Source of the DNA: an uncultured Clostridium sp.
GTDB lineage: Bacteria > Bacillota > Clostridia > Oscillospirales > Acutalibacteraceae
Assembly (NCBI GenBank): GCA_958422185.1
Contig: CATZNW010000004.1
Location: 30,331-94,330, forward strand
Reading direction: 5' to 3'
DNA length: 64,000 bases
Shown: piece after piece, positions 9,703 to 18,583 of the stretch
How positions within the stretch are numbered: position 1 is the first letter of the stretch
Layout of the letters: each line of letters begins with the position of its first letter
Notes under the pieces: model-generated
The model's input: the letters and a program-made list of their open reading frames with translations, nothing else
What the model was told of the DNA's origin: nothing
Database searches by the model: none
Made by a program: the position numbers and the translations under genes

Positions 9703-9713
9703 AATAAAATCTC

Positions 9714-10295
9714 CTATTCGTTTAGATTACGCTTTTCAAGTTCAGCGTTTAAGATATCATTTATTTCGTGCACTGCTTTTTGTAATTCGTCATTAATAAC
9801 AACATAATTAAATTTCGTAGCGGCCTCGATCTCTTCTTCAGCTATCTTCAGGCGCTTTCTAATTACGTCATCGCTTTCGGTATTTCGTTTTTTCAGACGG
9901 TGCTCAAGCGTGTGCATATCCGGGGGCATTAAAAAGATGGAAACAGCGTCCGGATAATTCTTCATCACTTTTTGCGCGCCCTTACGCTCGATGATAAGAA
10001 AACAGATTTTTCCTTTTTTTACAGCAGCAAGAGCGGGTGCGGCAGGCGTCCCGTAGTAGCAGTTATTATAGCTTGCGTATTCCAAAAAACTGTCCTGCCT
10101 GATCATATCTTCAAATTCTTCAACCGTTTTAAAGAAATAATCTACGCCGTCAATTTCGCCAGATCTGGGCAAGCGTGTTGTGGCTGAAACAGATTCGCAC
10201 ACATCGCTTCTTATTTTTGAAATCTCACGGAATACAGTGTCCTTACCGCATCCGCTTGGGGCGGATAAAATGACAATCATTCCTTTTTTTCTCAT
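9714..10295 (-). CDS. gmk: Guanylate kinase
   Basis: Phosphorylates GMP to GDP with ATP, feeding GTP and (p)ppGpp pools. The 193 aa are full length. The P-loop APSGCGKDT (12-20) departs slightly from the usual GPSGxGKxT. The GMP-binding region SVSATTRLPRSGEIDGVDYFF is recognisable at about 36-55, and the lid and R-x3-R segments follow. It overlaps remA by 4 nt (ATGA), so the two are probably translationally coupled. Confidence 0.95.
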   Translation of the reverse strand: MRKKGMIVILSAPSGCGKDTVFREISKIRSDVCESVSATTRLPRSGEIDGVDYFFKTVEEFEDMIRQDSFLEYASYNNCYYGTPAAPALAAVKKGKICFLIIERKGAQKVMKNYPDAVSIFLMPPDMHTLEHRLKKRNTESDDVIRKRLKIAEEEIEAATKFNYVVINDELQKAVHEINDILNAELEKRNLNE

Positions 10296-10540
10296 TGATC
10301 CTCCCCCTTTGCGCCGAATCTTTGAGTGATCTGCCTTAGATCAAGGTAGGAAAGCACAACATGATCCGAATCGGTAATGATAACGCTCAGCGTTTTCCTG
10401 CCGTGTGTTGCATCTATAAGCGAACCGTTCGCTTTTGCCTCCTGGATCATTCTTTTAACCGGTGCCGATTCCGGACTTACAATAGAAATAATTCTGGCGG
10501 CATTTACAAGATTTCCAAATCCTATATTTACAAAATCCAT
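10292..10540 (-). CDS. remA: RemA-family DNA-binding regulator (DUF370)
   Basis: 82-aa protein of the RemA/YlzA family. In Bacillus subtilis RemA activates extracellular-matrix and osmoprotection genes by binding DNA as a ring-like oligomer. The conserved NIGFGN start and the DATHGRKTLSVIITDSDHVVLS core are present. It sits between yicC and gmk, the almost invariant position in Firmicutes. What it regulates in this organism cannot be read from the window. Confidence 0.9.
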   Translation of the reverse strand: MDFVNIGFGNLVNAARIISIVSPESAPVKRMIQEAKANGSLIDATHGRKTLSVIITDSDHVVLSYLDLRQITQRFGAKGEDQ

Positions 10541-10570
10541 ATTTCAAATACCTTTCCGAATGAAAGAAAG

Positions 10571-11449
10571 TCATTCAATGTTCTGAATCTGTTCACGGAT
10601 CTTTTCCACTTCCGCTTTTATATCCACAACTTTTCGGGCAATTTCCACATCACTTGCTTTTGAACCGATGGTATTGGCTTCGCGGTTGATCTCCTGAACC
10701 AGAAAATCCATCTTTCTGCCGATGGGCTCAGAGCTTTCCAGGAAAGTACGGAGCTGGGAAATATGTGAACGAAGTCTTACCGTTTCCTCGGCAACAGCAA
10801 CTTTATCCGCAAAAATTGCAACTTCCTGAATGATTCTGCCTTCGTCCAGAGAAACATCACCAATTAATTCATGAACCCGCTCTACAAGTTTATCGTTATA
10901 TTCCTTAACAGTTTCTGGAGATCTTTTTTCTATAAATGAAACGCAGTCAAGAATATATTCTGAGCGTGAGGAAATGTCGCAACGCATTTTCTCGCCTTCG
11001 ATCTCGCGCATCTTTATAAATTTGGTAACGGCTTCATCAGCAACCGGCTCAATCAAAGACCACAGTTTTTCCTCGTCCTCGTCCGCCTTTCTCAGAACAA
11101 AGACATCAGGAAAGCGCGCAACTGCGGAAGCGCCGTAATCCTCTTTAAGTGAATACGTTTCAGATAATTCTTTAAGTGCTTTTACATAAGCCGACGCCAG
11201 CGTGTGATTTACAACAACGTCCGCGTCATCTGTTTTAAGCGCTTCAACGCCTAGAAAGCAATCAATCTTTCCGCGCGTAACGCGTGAATTAACAAAGGAT
11301 TTGAGCTTTTCTTCTGCAAATCCGTACTGTCTGGGCAGACGGCAGTTAAAATCAAAATAACGGTGATTAACTGACTTTAACTCAACAGTAATAAAATACC
11401 CTTCCGCTTCGGCAGCAGCGCGTCCGAAGCCCGTCATAGATCTGATCAT
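10571..11449 (-). CDS. yicC: YicC-family endoribonuclease
   Basis: 292-aa protein of the YicC/YloC family (N-terminal YicC domain plus C-terminal DUF1732). Characterised members are hexameric endoribonucleases. Landmarks are MIRSMTGFGRA at the N-terminus, the KSVNHRYFDF segment (about 25-34) and the C-terminal GRKMDFLVQEINREANTIGSK signature (about 240-260). It is the first gene of the housekeeping operon, behind a near-consensus promoter, with GGAGA as ribosome binding site. remA starts 30 nt later. Confidence 0.93.
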   Translation of the reverse strand: MIRSMTGFGRAAAEAEGYFITVELKSVNHRYFDFNCRLPRQYGFAEEKLKSFVNSRVTRGKIDCFLGVEALKTDDADVVVNHTLASAYVKALKELSETYSLKEDYGASAVARFPDVFVLRKADEDEEKLWSLIEPVADEAVTKFIKMREIEGEKMRCDISSRSEYILDCVSFIEKRSPETVKEYNDKLVERVHELIGDVSLDEGRIIQEVAIFADKVAVAEETVRLRSHISQLRTFLESSEPIGRKMDFLVQEINREANTIGSKASDVEIARKVVDIKAEVEKIREQIQNIE

Positions 11450-11488
11450 AAAATATCTCCATAAAACAAGTAATATATATTTTTAACT

Positions 11489-11517
11489 ATTATAAAACCG
11501 TGCAATTGCAAGGTCAA
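11489..11517 (-). promoter_or_regulatory. SigA-type promoter of the yicC-pknB operon
   Basis: On the minus strand TTGACC (11512-11517), a 17-nt spacer and TATAAT (11489-11494) sit about 40 nt upstream of the yicC start. This is a near-perfect housekeeping promoter and probably drives the whole 12-gene unit. Confidence 0.9.
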
Positions 11518-11566
11518 TAGTTTGTTAATATTTAATTTACAATATTCACATTATGTTTACAAACAC

Positions 11567-11598
11567 AAAAAAAGAGCGGAGGTTTTACCCTCCGCTCT
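11567..11598 (-). terminator. Intrinsic terminator after peptide gene A
   Basis: A 10-bp perfect GC-rich stem (11573-11582 with 11589-11598) and a 6-nt loop are followed on the minus strand by a run of T. It closes the GH43-A/peptide-A unit and insulates the yicC promoter. Confidence 0.93.
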
Positions 11599-11613
11599 GC
11601 TCATAAATTCGGA

Positions 11614-11778
11614 TCAGAAGATCGGACCATTCTCGTCCCAGGACTGACCGTCAATTACTACGATTCCGCCGTCACCATCGCCGCCTTCTTCTATACCGCC
11701 GCCAAAAGACGACGTGAAGACATTGCTGATCGTGAATCTTTCAATCTCCGCCGAAGGAGACTCATAAAACCTCTTCAT
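11614..11778 (-). CDS. 54-aa peptide A, conserved-N-terminus small ORF after the giant GH43 protein
   Basis: Starts MKRFYESPSAEIERFTISN and continues into a Gly/Asp/Ser-rich, acidic tail (three consecutive Gly at 26-28, GGDGDGG) ending in ...ENGPIF. It has no cysteine, no signal peptide and no transmembrane segment. It starts 15 nt after the stop of the giant gene, behind a strong AGGAGGAG ribosome binding site, and is followed by a terminator, so it is the last gene of that unit. Its first 13 residues match peptide B (25275-25394) except at positions 3 (R/K) and 13 (E/T), whereas the tails differ in length and sequence. That is a leader-like/core-like layout, but no maturation enzyme is nearby and I assign no function. 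Confidence 0.8.
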   Translation of the reverse strand: MKRFYESPSAEIERFTISNVFTSSFGGGIEEGGDGDGGIVVIDGQSWDENGPIF

Positions 11779-11793
11779 TTATAAACTCCTCCT

Positions 11794-14700
11794 TTAATTT
11801 CCGCTGCTTGCGCAAACATTGCCGTAATCTACGGTTTGAAGCTGTGTAGATTCGCTGAAAGCGGGGTCTCTGTCCGAATCTTCAACTGATGAAGAATATT
11901 TATATTTGATATATGTTCTTGTATAAACGGTAGTATTGCCGTTGTTGAAACGCAGGAAGAACTGTTCAGTATCCAGCTGATTCTTGGCAGCAATGTACGA
12001 TACGCCGTCTGCACCGAGAACAAATGAGTTGCCGTAAGCGATTTCAGAGCTTGTGGTATAAAGCGTTCCGACCTCGGTAATCTCAACGCCGGCGGGAAGA
12101 TTTGCAGTAGTTGCACTGTAAGCGGTGAACTGATCTCCCTTCTGCTGACCTATGGTATAACCAAACGGGAGCTGCATCTGGAGCTTTCTGACAGTCTGAG
12201 CATCCGTAACCGTCTCACCGTTTATCGTAAAGCTGCCGTCGCTCTCCTGAATAATGGGCAAGAACTTAACGTTTCCTACCGTATAGAAAGTATATTCGAC
12301 ATCTCCGTAGGAAACGGCGTAATACATATCGCCGATCTCAAGAGCAATGCCATATACGCTCTCAGCAGGTTTAACCGTAACGGTTGTGTCATACGGATAA
12401 AGCACGGGCGCTGTGTCCGTATTCTCAACTGACTCGCCGGTTTCCGCATTTGTAACAGTACCGCCGATCATAGATACTTCAAACATGCCTGAAGCAACAT
12501 TAAATTTCATTCTGAGCGTAACAATCCCGTTCTCGTCAGCAACGTCACCAACTGTAAATGTTGAGCCGTTGTTATAGTTCTCACCGTTGACCTGCCAGCC
12601 GTCAAATACATAGAACGGCGTGTCTTCAACACGATATTCAGTACCGTCAATCGTATATTTGTTTCTGTCAACGGTTATCTGAACATCTCTGCCCACAACA
12701 TATTCCTGGATAAGATTTCCGTACTGGTTCTCGATCTGAACGGTTGCCTGATCCTCAGTTGTTTCCTCAGAACAGTAAGCAACGATTGTAACATTGCTTG
12801 TGATATATGCGTTGTAAGACTGTTTTGCCGGAATCTCCATAGTCGTATCGTTTGAAGTAACGACCCACTTGTATACAGAGAAATCATCCGGAACAACAGC
12901 GGCGTAAATTTCACCGTAGTTATATTCATCGTCGTAAACAGGCACTACTGTGCCGTCCGGCCTGTAATAAGTGAAGGTTACACGATATTTAGTACGGTTG
13001 CCGTTGTCGGTTGTATTGACGGATTCCAGATCGGTAAGGATCTTAGCTGTCCTTTCGTCAAGCTGACCCTGATCACTGCGGTTCATCCAAACTTTTCCAT
13101 CGGCATCCTTAACGTAAGCCTTTTCACCGTCTGCTTCTGACCAGACCTTTGTATCTACAGAGATTGAGCCGTCAGCGTCAGCGCCGTTCGTATACACCGC
13201 AGTAGCTTCCTGAGTGCCTTCGTCTCTGAGAAGTCCGTATACAGATTCCTCGCCGTTTTCAGAATTGAGGTAATCGTCTGTAAACGCGCCTACATCCTGA
13301 TATTTAAGAAGCTCCGTTGCAGCGTTGTAGGCGTCATAATCAGCAACTTCCTTAAGCTCTGTATTAACAAGCGTTGTATGCGCGTCATTTATGCTGGTCT
13401 GATAAGATGATAAACTATCGTCCGATTCGACCGGAACGGAAGAAGGAGCGTAACGACAACCGTTAAGATTGATCCAAACACCCTCAAACAGGATCCATTC
13501 GCCGGTCTCAAACTGTGAAACGTTTTCATCATACTGATTTTCATAGAAACCATTAAGACCCAGCGTCTGATAATACATATAGATCGTTGTATCGTTTATC
13601 ATATCCGGATTGTTAACAACCGAATAGGAACCGTCATCATTAATATTTACTGCTATATACGGATATCTTGCCTCTGCAGCAGAACCGCTGCCGTCATACT
13701 TATCGAATTTCAAGCCATATTTCGGTGTGTTCTGTTTATATCCAACAGGCTTATCCGCCCAATCTTCCGCAGTTTCATAACTGATTTTAAACGGGAACCA
13801 CGAACCATATGTGTATTTCTGCGAATCAAGATCCGTGCCGTTTCCGGCATTATAATTCATCGTATACTCGGTATCAGCAGCCGTATCAGCAACAACACTT
13901 GAATAATCCGCTCTCTTTACAAGATGCTCGGAGGAATTCTGAAGATTATTTACAAAGTTATTCATATACTGCTGATTTGAAGTATAGGATCTGTCTTCAC
14001 CTTTCGGATCGAGTGAAGCATAATAATTTCTTAATGCGTTATACGCATTATCATAAGAATCCCAGGATGATTTTGTGTATTCTTCACTGGTAGGAGCCAA
14101 AGCCTCATAATCCGGAGTTTCCGCTGTTATAGCATTTCTTGCAGCGGTATCGTCTGCCTTTTCAACAGGCGGATTTTCCGCAACCGCAGTAGTAAGATCA
14201 TTAATTTTTTCGCTTAATGAATCGGCAAACGCGCTTACAGCGTCATAAGACGATGTATTAAATCTGTATTCCGTTGAAGTAAGCGCGTCATACGCCTTCA
14301 TCATAGGAGCAACGGAATCCGGAGTGTATGCAGCGATATTCTTAAGGGCGGCGATCCTGTCTGAATCAAACAGCTCATCCTTTACCTTAGAATAATTGAT
14401 AACATATATATCGCCCTGCGGCCAGAATGAGCCATCAGTTGTATTTGGTGACCTATGATATTCACTCCCGGCATTTGTTTGAATACAACCGTCATAAACA
14501 GGACTGATAGTCAACAATATATTGCCATTAAAGGAATCCTCATTCCCGTTAAATGAAAGCACATTTGAACCATAGAACCATCGGGTAAAACCATGCGCAT
14601 CAATCATGAAAGTGTCACCCTCGGTAACTATTTCAAATATTTCAGAACCAGTATCAACTACATACTCAGACGTATCACCCATTTCCTTAATGCTGTCTGA

Positions 14701-17700
14701 AAAAGGCTGCGGATAGTACCAGTCAACAGTACTTGAACCTGACATCTTCCAAAGAGAATTCAAACTAAGTTCGGGATTTCGCGGATATATATAATGTGCA
14801 TAATAATCAACGAAAGTTTGTTCATGAGAAGCATATACACCTGCATTAATCGGCGCAGTCGGAGTGTCACCGCTCTTGCCTGTATACATCCAAACGAACG
14901 AAGCGCTTGCTATTGCCATATTCTGACCGGCAGTATCAGTTGCATACTGATCATCATATCCATTGACATCACCCTCACGCATAGAACCGCCTTTCCACTC
15001 CATCGGTCTGCTAATATCCGCTGCGGAAAGCATATTGTTTGTATAAGCGGAATCAATGGGAGTGGCAACGCCGGACTGTTCCTGCGTCATGCCGCCGATA
15101 TCCTGCGGGTCACTGTAAGGCTGCATATCATTCATTGCAGAAACAAGATCTACATAATATTCAGCAAGATTCGCCCGGTTTACTTCATCGTTATAGGTTA
15201 CGCCGCCCTTCAAAGCATCCGTAGCGTCAAGATAGCGGATAGCTTTGTCATACGCCTCATAGGCAGGCGCCATATTGGTATAGATCGTGCCGCTCCAGCC
15301 ATCAGCCGTTTCAGAATAACTGATCGCGTCCATCATGCTCTCATAGCGTTCTATGGCTGAATGGATAAGGGTGTCTGCATGCGCGATTGAGTTCTCCCTG
15401 AAAATATCGGATGCTGAATAAGAATGATCATAGAAAGTTACGTCATCGATCATTCCGTTTGTATTGCTACCATAATTATTATGATAGTTTACACCGTATC
15501 TTACAGAGATCTTTTCGTCATCCGACGCGGCCGTACCGTTGATAGACGCAGCGTTTGCGAAATAGTCAAGGATCGTGCGGTCTTCCTTCATTGTTCGGTT
15601 TGTTCCGGAACCATCAACAGACTTGTAGGATTCAAACATATTGACAAGCTCGCCGTCTATATAGGTATAAAGTATTTCATAATTTCCGTTCGGAACAATC
15701 TGAATCACGATGTGCTGCCATGTGTTAAGGGCAAGCTTCTGCGAACCGAAAAGGTTATAGATATTGCCGTAGGACTGATTGTTTGCATCACCATTATTAT
15801 AGCAATACCAAAGTCTGCCGCTTTCATCAAGCGCAAAATACTTCTTGTTTGCAATATTGCTTTCAGAATCTGAATTGCTGTTATACTGACCGATATTCAG
15901 TATCGTACCGCTGAGCTCCCCTCCCGGATTATACCAGAACGAAAGAGTGTATCCGTTATCGGAAGCTGCTGAATTGAACGGATAATGCGCATTCGTTGCA
16001 ACACCGCCTAAATTCATAACATTGCCCATATCGTCGTCAGCAAACGTATTGCCGTAAGCGGTATACTGATTGCCGTCTATGGTAGCGTCCTCCATCGGAT
16101 CATAAAAAATACGGTTTGTATTATCATTTTCTTCAAGTACGTCGCCAATATAGGAAGCGTCGCCAAGCTCATTCAGCGACTCCTGAACTTCCTCGTTGCT
16201 CAGCGCGCGGTTGTAGATACGGAAATCATAAATATCTCCGGCAAAAGTCGGGTCGGTGTTCCAAGAAGAACAACCAATCAAAAGATTGCTGCTCATTATT
16301 CTGTCAAACACAGTTTCAGTTAGATTCGTATTGTACGCAGGAGCAATTGTTTCCTGGAGAATGCCGTTTACACTGACTGTAATGAAACTCTCCGATATAG
16401 TCATCGTATAAAGCTGCCAAGAATCCGGATAGGCAGAGGAACCGCCGTACTGAGCATTGTTATTACCGCTCATAGGTCCGTATTGAAACTCGAACCTGTT
16501 ATCGGCGCAGAAGTTAATATATGCGCCGTCTTGGTTATTATTGTTCCAGCCTCCGCGGCCGAAAGTTGAAAATTCAAAGAAACGCCTGTTTTTAGTATAC
16601 TGATCGCTTCCGCTTCTGTTACGCGCGTAGAAGCTAATCGTAACGCCGTCCTTGTCATTAAAATTACTTGCCATATCTGAAAGGGAACGCTCGGCGTAAC
16701 CGGTCGTGCCGGCTTGTGATTCACCGCCGCCGTTAAATACAGCATATGTTCTTATATCGTCAAAACCGGCCTGAAGATTAGCTGAAGTAAGATCATACCC
16801 GTTGCCTGTATTATCTTTATTTAGATCATCATTAATAAAGTAACGCGCAACAAGGGTATCATCATTAATGGAACTGTCCTCACTGTCAGGAAAATAATTC
16901 TGACCGCTATATGTTACCTTACCGTAAGCCTCAACGAGGCCTTCATATTCATCTGCCGTTATCTGGCAGACCTTTCCGTGACGAGGCTTAAGGTAATTGA
17001 TGTTTGCAATATCCGAAATATCGTTATGCATAAAATTAACAGGGTCTGTGGAAACATAACTTAAGAATTCAGCATTTGCATAACTATCTTCTTTATAATA
17101 ATCCATCATAAGTATATAGCGTTCATCCGAAAGCTGATATACAAACGGACCTTCCATAAAATCAGGATAATCCCCGTCTCTGAACTCCGCGATATAATCA
17201 TAAGGCCCGGCAAGGTTCTTTGAACTTGCGTAGCAAAGATATTTTCTTTCTTGCTCGTTGGAAGCCTCTTCGTTCTTATGCCACATGTAATACATGCCAT
17301 CGTTAGGATTGTAGACAATCTCGGCATCAATGGCAACATAATTTTTCGGGTCAAACATAAGAATGGGCTGGGAATCCGCAGTCATTTGAGAGCCATTCTC
17401 GTCATAAAAGGTCTTAAAATCCGGCGTATATACACCATAGATACCGAACGAATGGTAGTTGCTGTTCGTATCATTTTCAAAACTGCTTCTCGAATCACCT
17501 GCTCTGCCGGCAGACCAGTAAAGAAGATACATCTCTTTTTCGGAATCCCAGATCGCGCCGGGAGCCCAGGCGTAGAAGTCAGGATAACCGTTTTCATTGT
17601 TTCCGCTGCCGTCATAATTATTGAACCAAGCGGCAGTTTCAATGTTCCAAGGCTGAACCTGATCCGCTTTGCTTAAATCATTAATATGCCAAACCAGCAA

Positions 17701-18129
17701 TTTTGAATTACGATAACCCTGAGGACGAGCTTCAAGATCGGTAGCAAGCACATAGTAGCCCTTTCCGTCTTTTTCCGGAATAGTGCTGTCAACAGCCTGC
17801 TCGGCAATGATATACGGGTCCCTTGCCTTGCCTGAAGCCGGAATACCGGGATTTTCCTCTACATTATAATCAGGATAAACGGCTGAAACATTCACACTGT
17901 CCAAAATAGGATTGTTTCCGTTTAAGGCTTCAAAATCAAATCCGTCCTCCGAAACGGCCAATCTTACTTCCTCTGAATCATCACTGGTAAAATAAGCGAA
18001 CAGATAACGGATATCGTCGCCGTTGTAGCTGGCATTACCGGCAGCGCTTACAACAAACGGCGCGCTGGTAACAACCATCATTACCGCGAGGAACAGAGAA
18101 AGAAGCCTTTTTGAAAGGTGTTTCTTCAT
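11794..18129 (-). CDS. Giant secreted GH43-LamG multidomain protein A (2111 aa)
   Basis: Signal peptide MKKHLSKRLLSLFLAV...SAA (1-30). A GH43-type five-bladed propeller spans about 38-410, with all three expected acidic residues: Asp104 (ARDPYI), Asp268 (AIDAEI) and Glu326 (MEGPFV). Two LamG/concanavalin-like domains follow (about 423-655 and 672-915), then a helical stretch (915-1005). The long C-terminal half (about 1020-2111) is shared with protein B and not recognisable to me; it mixes beta modules and FIVAR-like helices (about 1255-1410, 1565-1640). There is no dockerin, LPxTG, SLH or C-terminal helix, so retention at the surface is unexplained. I chose ATG 18129 (GGAGG, clean signal peptide); the longer frame from 18243 would run back through the promoter. 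A role in arabinose- or xylose-containing glycan breakdown is inferred from GH43 only. Confidence 0.88.
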   Translation of the reverse strand: MKKHLSKRLLSLFLAVMMVVTSAPFVVSAAGNASYNGDDIRYLFAYFTSDDSEEVRLAVSEDGFDFEALNGNNPILDSVNVSAVYPDYNVEENPGIPASGKARDPYIIAEQAVDSTIPEKDGKGYYVLATDLEARPQGYRNSKLLVWHINDLSKADQVQPWNIETAAWFNNYDGSGNNENGYPDFYAWAPGAIWDSEKEMYLLYWSAGRAGDSRSSFENDTNSNYHSFGIYGVYTPDFKTFYDENGSQMTADSQPILMFDPKNYVAIDAEIVYNPNDGMYYMWHKNEEASNEQERKYLCYASSKNLAGPYDYIAEFRDGDYPDFMEGPFVYQLSDERYILMMDYYKEDSYANAEFLSYVSTDPVNFMHNDISDIANINYLKPRHGKVCQITADEYEGLVEAYGKVTYSGQNYFPDSEDSSINDDTLVARYFINDDLNKDNTGNGYDLTSANLQAGFDDIRTYAVFNGGGESQAGTTGYAERSLSDMASNFNDKDGVTISFYARNRSGSDQYTKNRRFFEFSTFGRGGWNNNNQDGAYINFCADNRFEFQYGPMSGNNNAQYGGSSAYPDSWQLYTMTISESFITVSVNGILQETIAPAYNTNLTETVFDRIMSSNLLIGCSSWNTDPTFAGDIYDFRIYNRALSNEEVQESLNELGDASYIGDVLEENDNTNRIFYDPMEDATIDGNQYTAYGNTFADDDMGNVMNLGGVATNAHYPFNSAASDNGYTLSFWYNPGGELSGTILNIGQYNSNSDSESNIANKKYFALDESGRLWYCYNNGDANNQSYGNIYNLFGSQKLALNTWQHIVIQIVPNGNYEILYTYIDGELVNMFESYKSVDGSGTNRTMKEDRTILDYFANAASINGTAASDDEKISVRYGVNYHNNYGSNTNGMIDDVTFYDHSYSASDIFRENSIAHADTLIHSAIERYESMMDAISYSETADGWSGTIYTNMAPAYEAYDKAIRYLDATDALKGGVTYNDEVNRANLAEYYVDLVSAMNDMQPYSDPQDIGGMTQEQSGVATPIDSAYTNNMLSAADISRPMEWKGGSMREGDVNGYDDQYATDTAGQNMAIASASFVWMYTGKSGDTPTAPINAGVYASHEQTFVDYYAHYIYPRNPELSLNSLWKMSGSSTVDWYYPQPFSDSIKEMGDTSEYVVDTGSEIFEIVTEGDTFMIDAHGFTRWFYGSNVLSFNGNEDSFNGNILLTISPVYDGCIQTNAGSEYHRSPNTTDGSFWPQGDIYVINYSKVKDELFDSDRIAALKNIAAYTPDSVAPMMKAYDALTSTEYRFNTSSYDAVSAFADSLSEKINDLTTAVAENPPVEKADDTAARNAITAETPDYEALAPTSEEYTKSSWDSYDNAYNALRNYYASLDPKGEDRSYTSNQQYMNNFVNNLQNSSEHLVKRADYSSVVADTAADTEYTMNYNAGNGTDLDSQKYTYGSWFPFKISYETAEDWADKPVGYKQNTPKYGLKFDKYDGSGSAAEARYPYIAVNINDDGSYSVVNNPDMINDTTIYMYYQTLGLNGFYENQYDENVSQFETGEWILFEGVWINLNGCRYAPSSVPVESDDSLSSYQTSINDAHTTLVNTELKEVADYDAYNAATELLKYQDVGAFTDDYLNSENGEESVYGLLRDEGTQEATAVYTNGADADGSISVDTKVWSEADGEKAYVKDADGKVWMNRSDQGQLDERTAKILTDLESVNTTDNGNRTKYRVTFTYYRPDGTVVPVYDDEYNYGEIYAAVVPDDFSVYKWVVTSNDTTMEIPAKQSYNAYITSNVTIVAYCSEETTEDQATVQIENQYGNLIQEYVVGRDVQITVDRNKYTIDGTEYRVEDTPFYVFDGWQVNGENYNNGSTFTVGDVADENGIVTLRMKFNVASGMFEVSMIGGTVTNAETGESVENTDTAPVLYPYDTTVTVKPAESVYGIALEIGDMYYAVSYGDVEYTFYTVGNVKFLPIIQESDGSFTINGETVTDAQTVRKLQMQLPFGYTIGQQKGDQFTAYSATTANLPAGVEITEVGTLYTTSSEIAYGNSFVLGADGVSYIAAKNQLDTEQFFLRFNNGNTTVYTRTYIKYKYSSSVEDSDRDPAFSESTQLQTVDYGNVCASSGN

Positions 18130-18180
18130 ATGTAAACCTCCTAGATCTTGCCGAATCACAATAAAACTCTCATCTGATTC

Positions 18181-18233
18181 AGCGCATTTCGTGAAATGGT
18201 TATTTTGTATAATGCAAAAATCTTGCATTGCAA
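18181..18233 (-). promoter_or_regulatory. Promoter and operator-like dyad of GH43 gene A
   Basis: On the minus strand TTGCAA (18228-18233), a 16-nt spacer and TATACA (18206-18211) are followed 7 nt later by the dyad CATTTC-AC-GAAATG (18185-18198). The dyad would cover the transcription start, a classic repressor position. The block 18181-18211 is one arm of the 31-bp inverted repeat. Confidence 0.6.
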
Positions 18234-18238
18234 AATAT

Positions 18239-18507
18239 TCCACTTTTCCACAATTCTTAATTAATATAGCATATTATTAAAAAAATGTAAATAGAAAATT
18301 TATTTTTTTATTAAACAAGTACAAGCTTTATATTTATATCCAAACTATTAATGGGAAATATTCCATAATTTGTAAATAATGCACAAAAAATTTAAATATA
18401 TTTTTCTAAAAGATTTACAAAGAATTTACAATAAGCAAAAATATAAATTATTAAATAATTTAAATATATACCTATTATAACTATATCTTGTGGATGATTG
18501 ATATAAA
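18239..18507. other. AT-rich intergenic core between the twin loci
   Basis: About 270 bp of very AT-rich DNA with no supportable ORF, RNA gene or strong hairpin. Short A/T tracts recur. It may hold upstream activating elements for one or both promoters, but I see no specific site beyond the two repeat arms that flank it. Confidence 0.6.
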
Positions 18508-18538
18508 TATACAAAATAACCATTTCACGAAATGCGCT
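18508..18538 (+). promoter_or_regulatory. Putative -10 and operator-like dyad of GH43 gene B
   Basis: TATACA (18508-18513) followed after 7 nt by CATTTCACGAAATG (18521-18534), identical in sequence and spacing to the arm upstream of gene A. A convincing -35 at 16-18 nt is not visible (TTGTGG lies only 14 nt away), so this promoter may need an activator or use a different hexamer. Confidence 0.5.
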
Positions 18539-18583
18539 CAGCATACTGATTTGGTGTTGGCGTTATTATAAGGAGGTACATAA

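Larger units (their letters stand above)
18181..18538. repeat. Perfect 31-bp inverted repeat between the divergent GH43 genes
   Basis: 18181-18211 is the exact reverse complement of 18508-18538 (31 of 31). Each arm lies at the same relative place upstream of its gene: 51 nt before start A and 45 nt before start B. Each contains a TATACA hexamer and the same 14-bp dyad. Identity stops abruptly at both ends of the arms. Confidence 0.95.

Noticed and set aside
14794..15360. 188-codon plus-strand open frame within GH43 gene A
   Set aside because: Antisense shadow of a long gene: no ribosome binding site, Ile/Arg/His-rich composition, no recognisable motif. The same applies to the frames at 15424-15873 and 17251-17676.
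18150..18180. Short GAATCA/TGATTC hairpin in the leader of GH43 gene A
   Set aside because: Six-base stem with a long loop, not present in the leader of gene B; too weak to call a regulatory RNA.
18130..18243. 38-residue N-terminal extension of giant protein A starting MEYFAMQ
   Set aside because: It would be translated from within the promoter and operator arm, has no ribosome binding site, and would bury a clean signal peptide; protein B starts at the equivalent MKKHLSKRLL.
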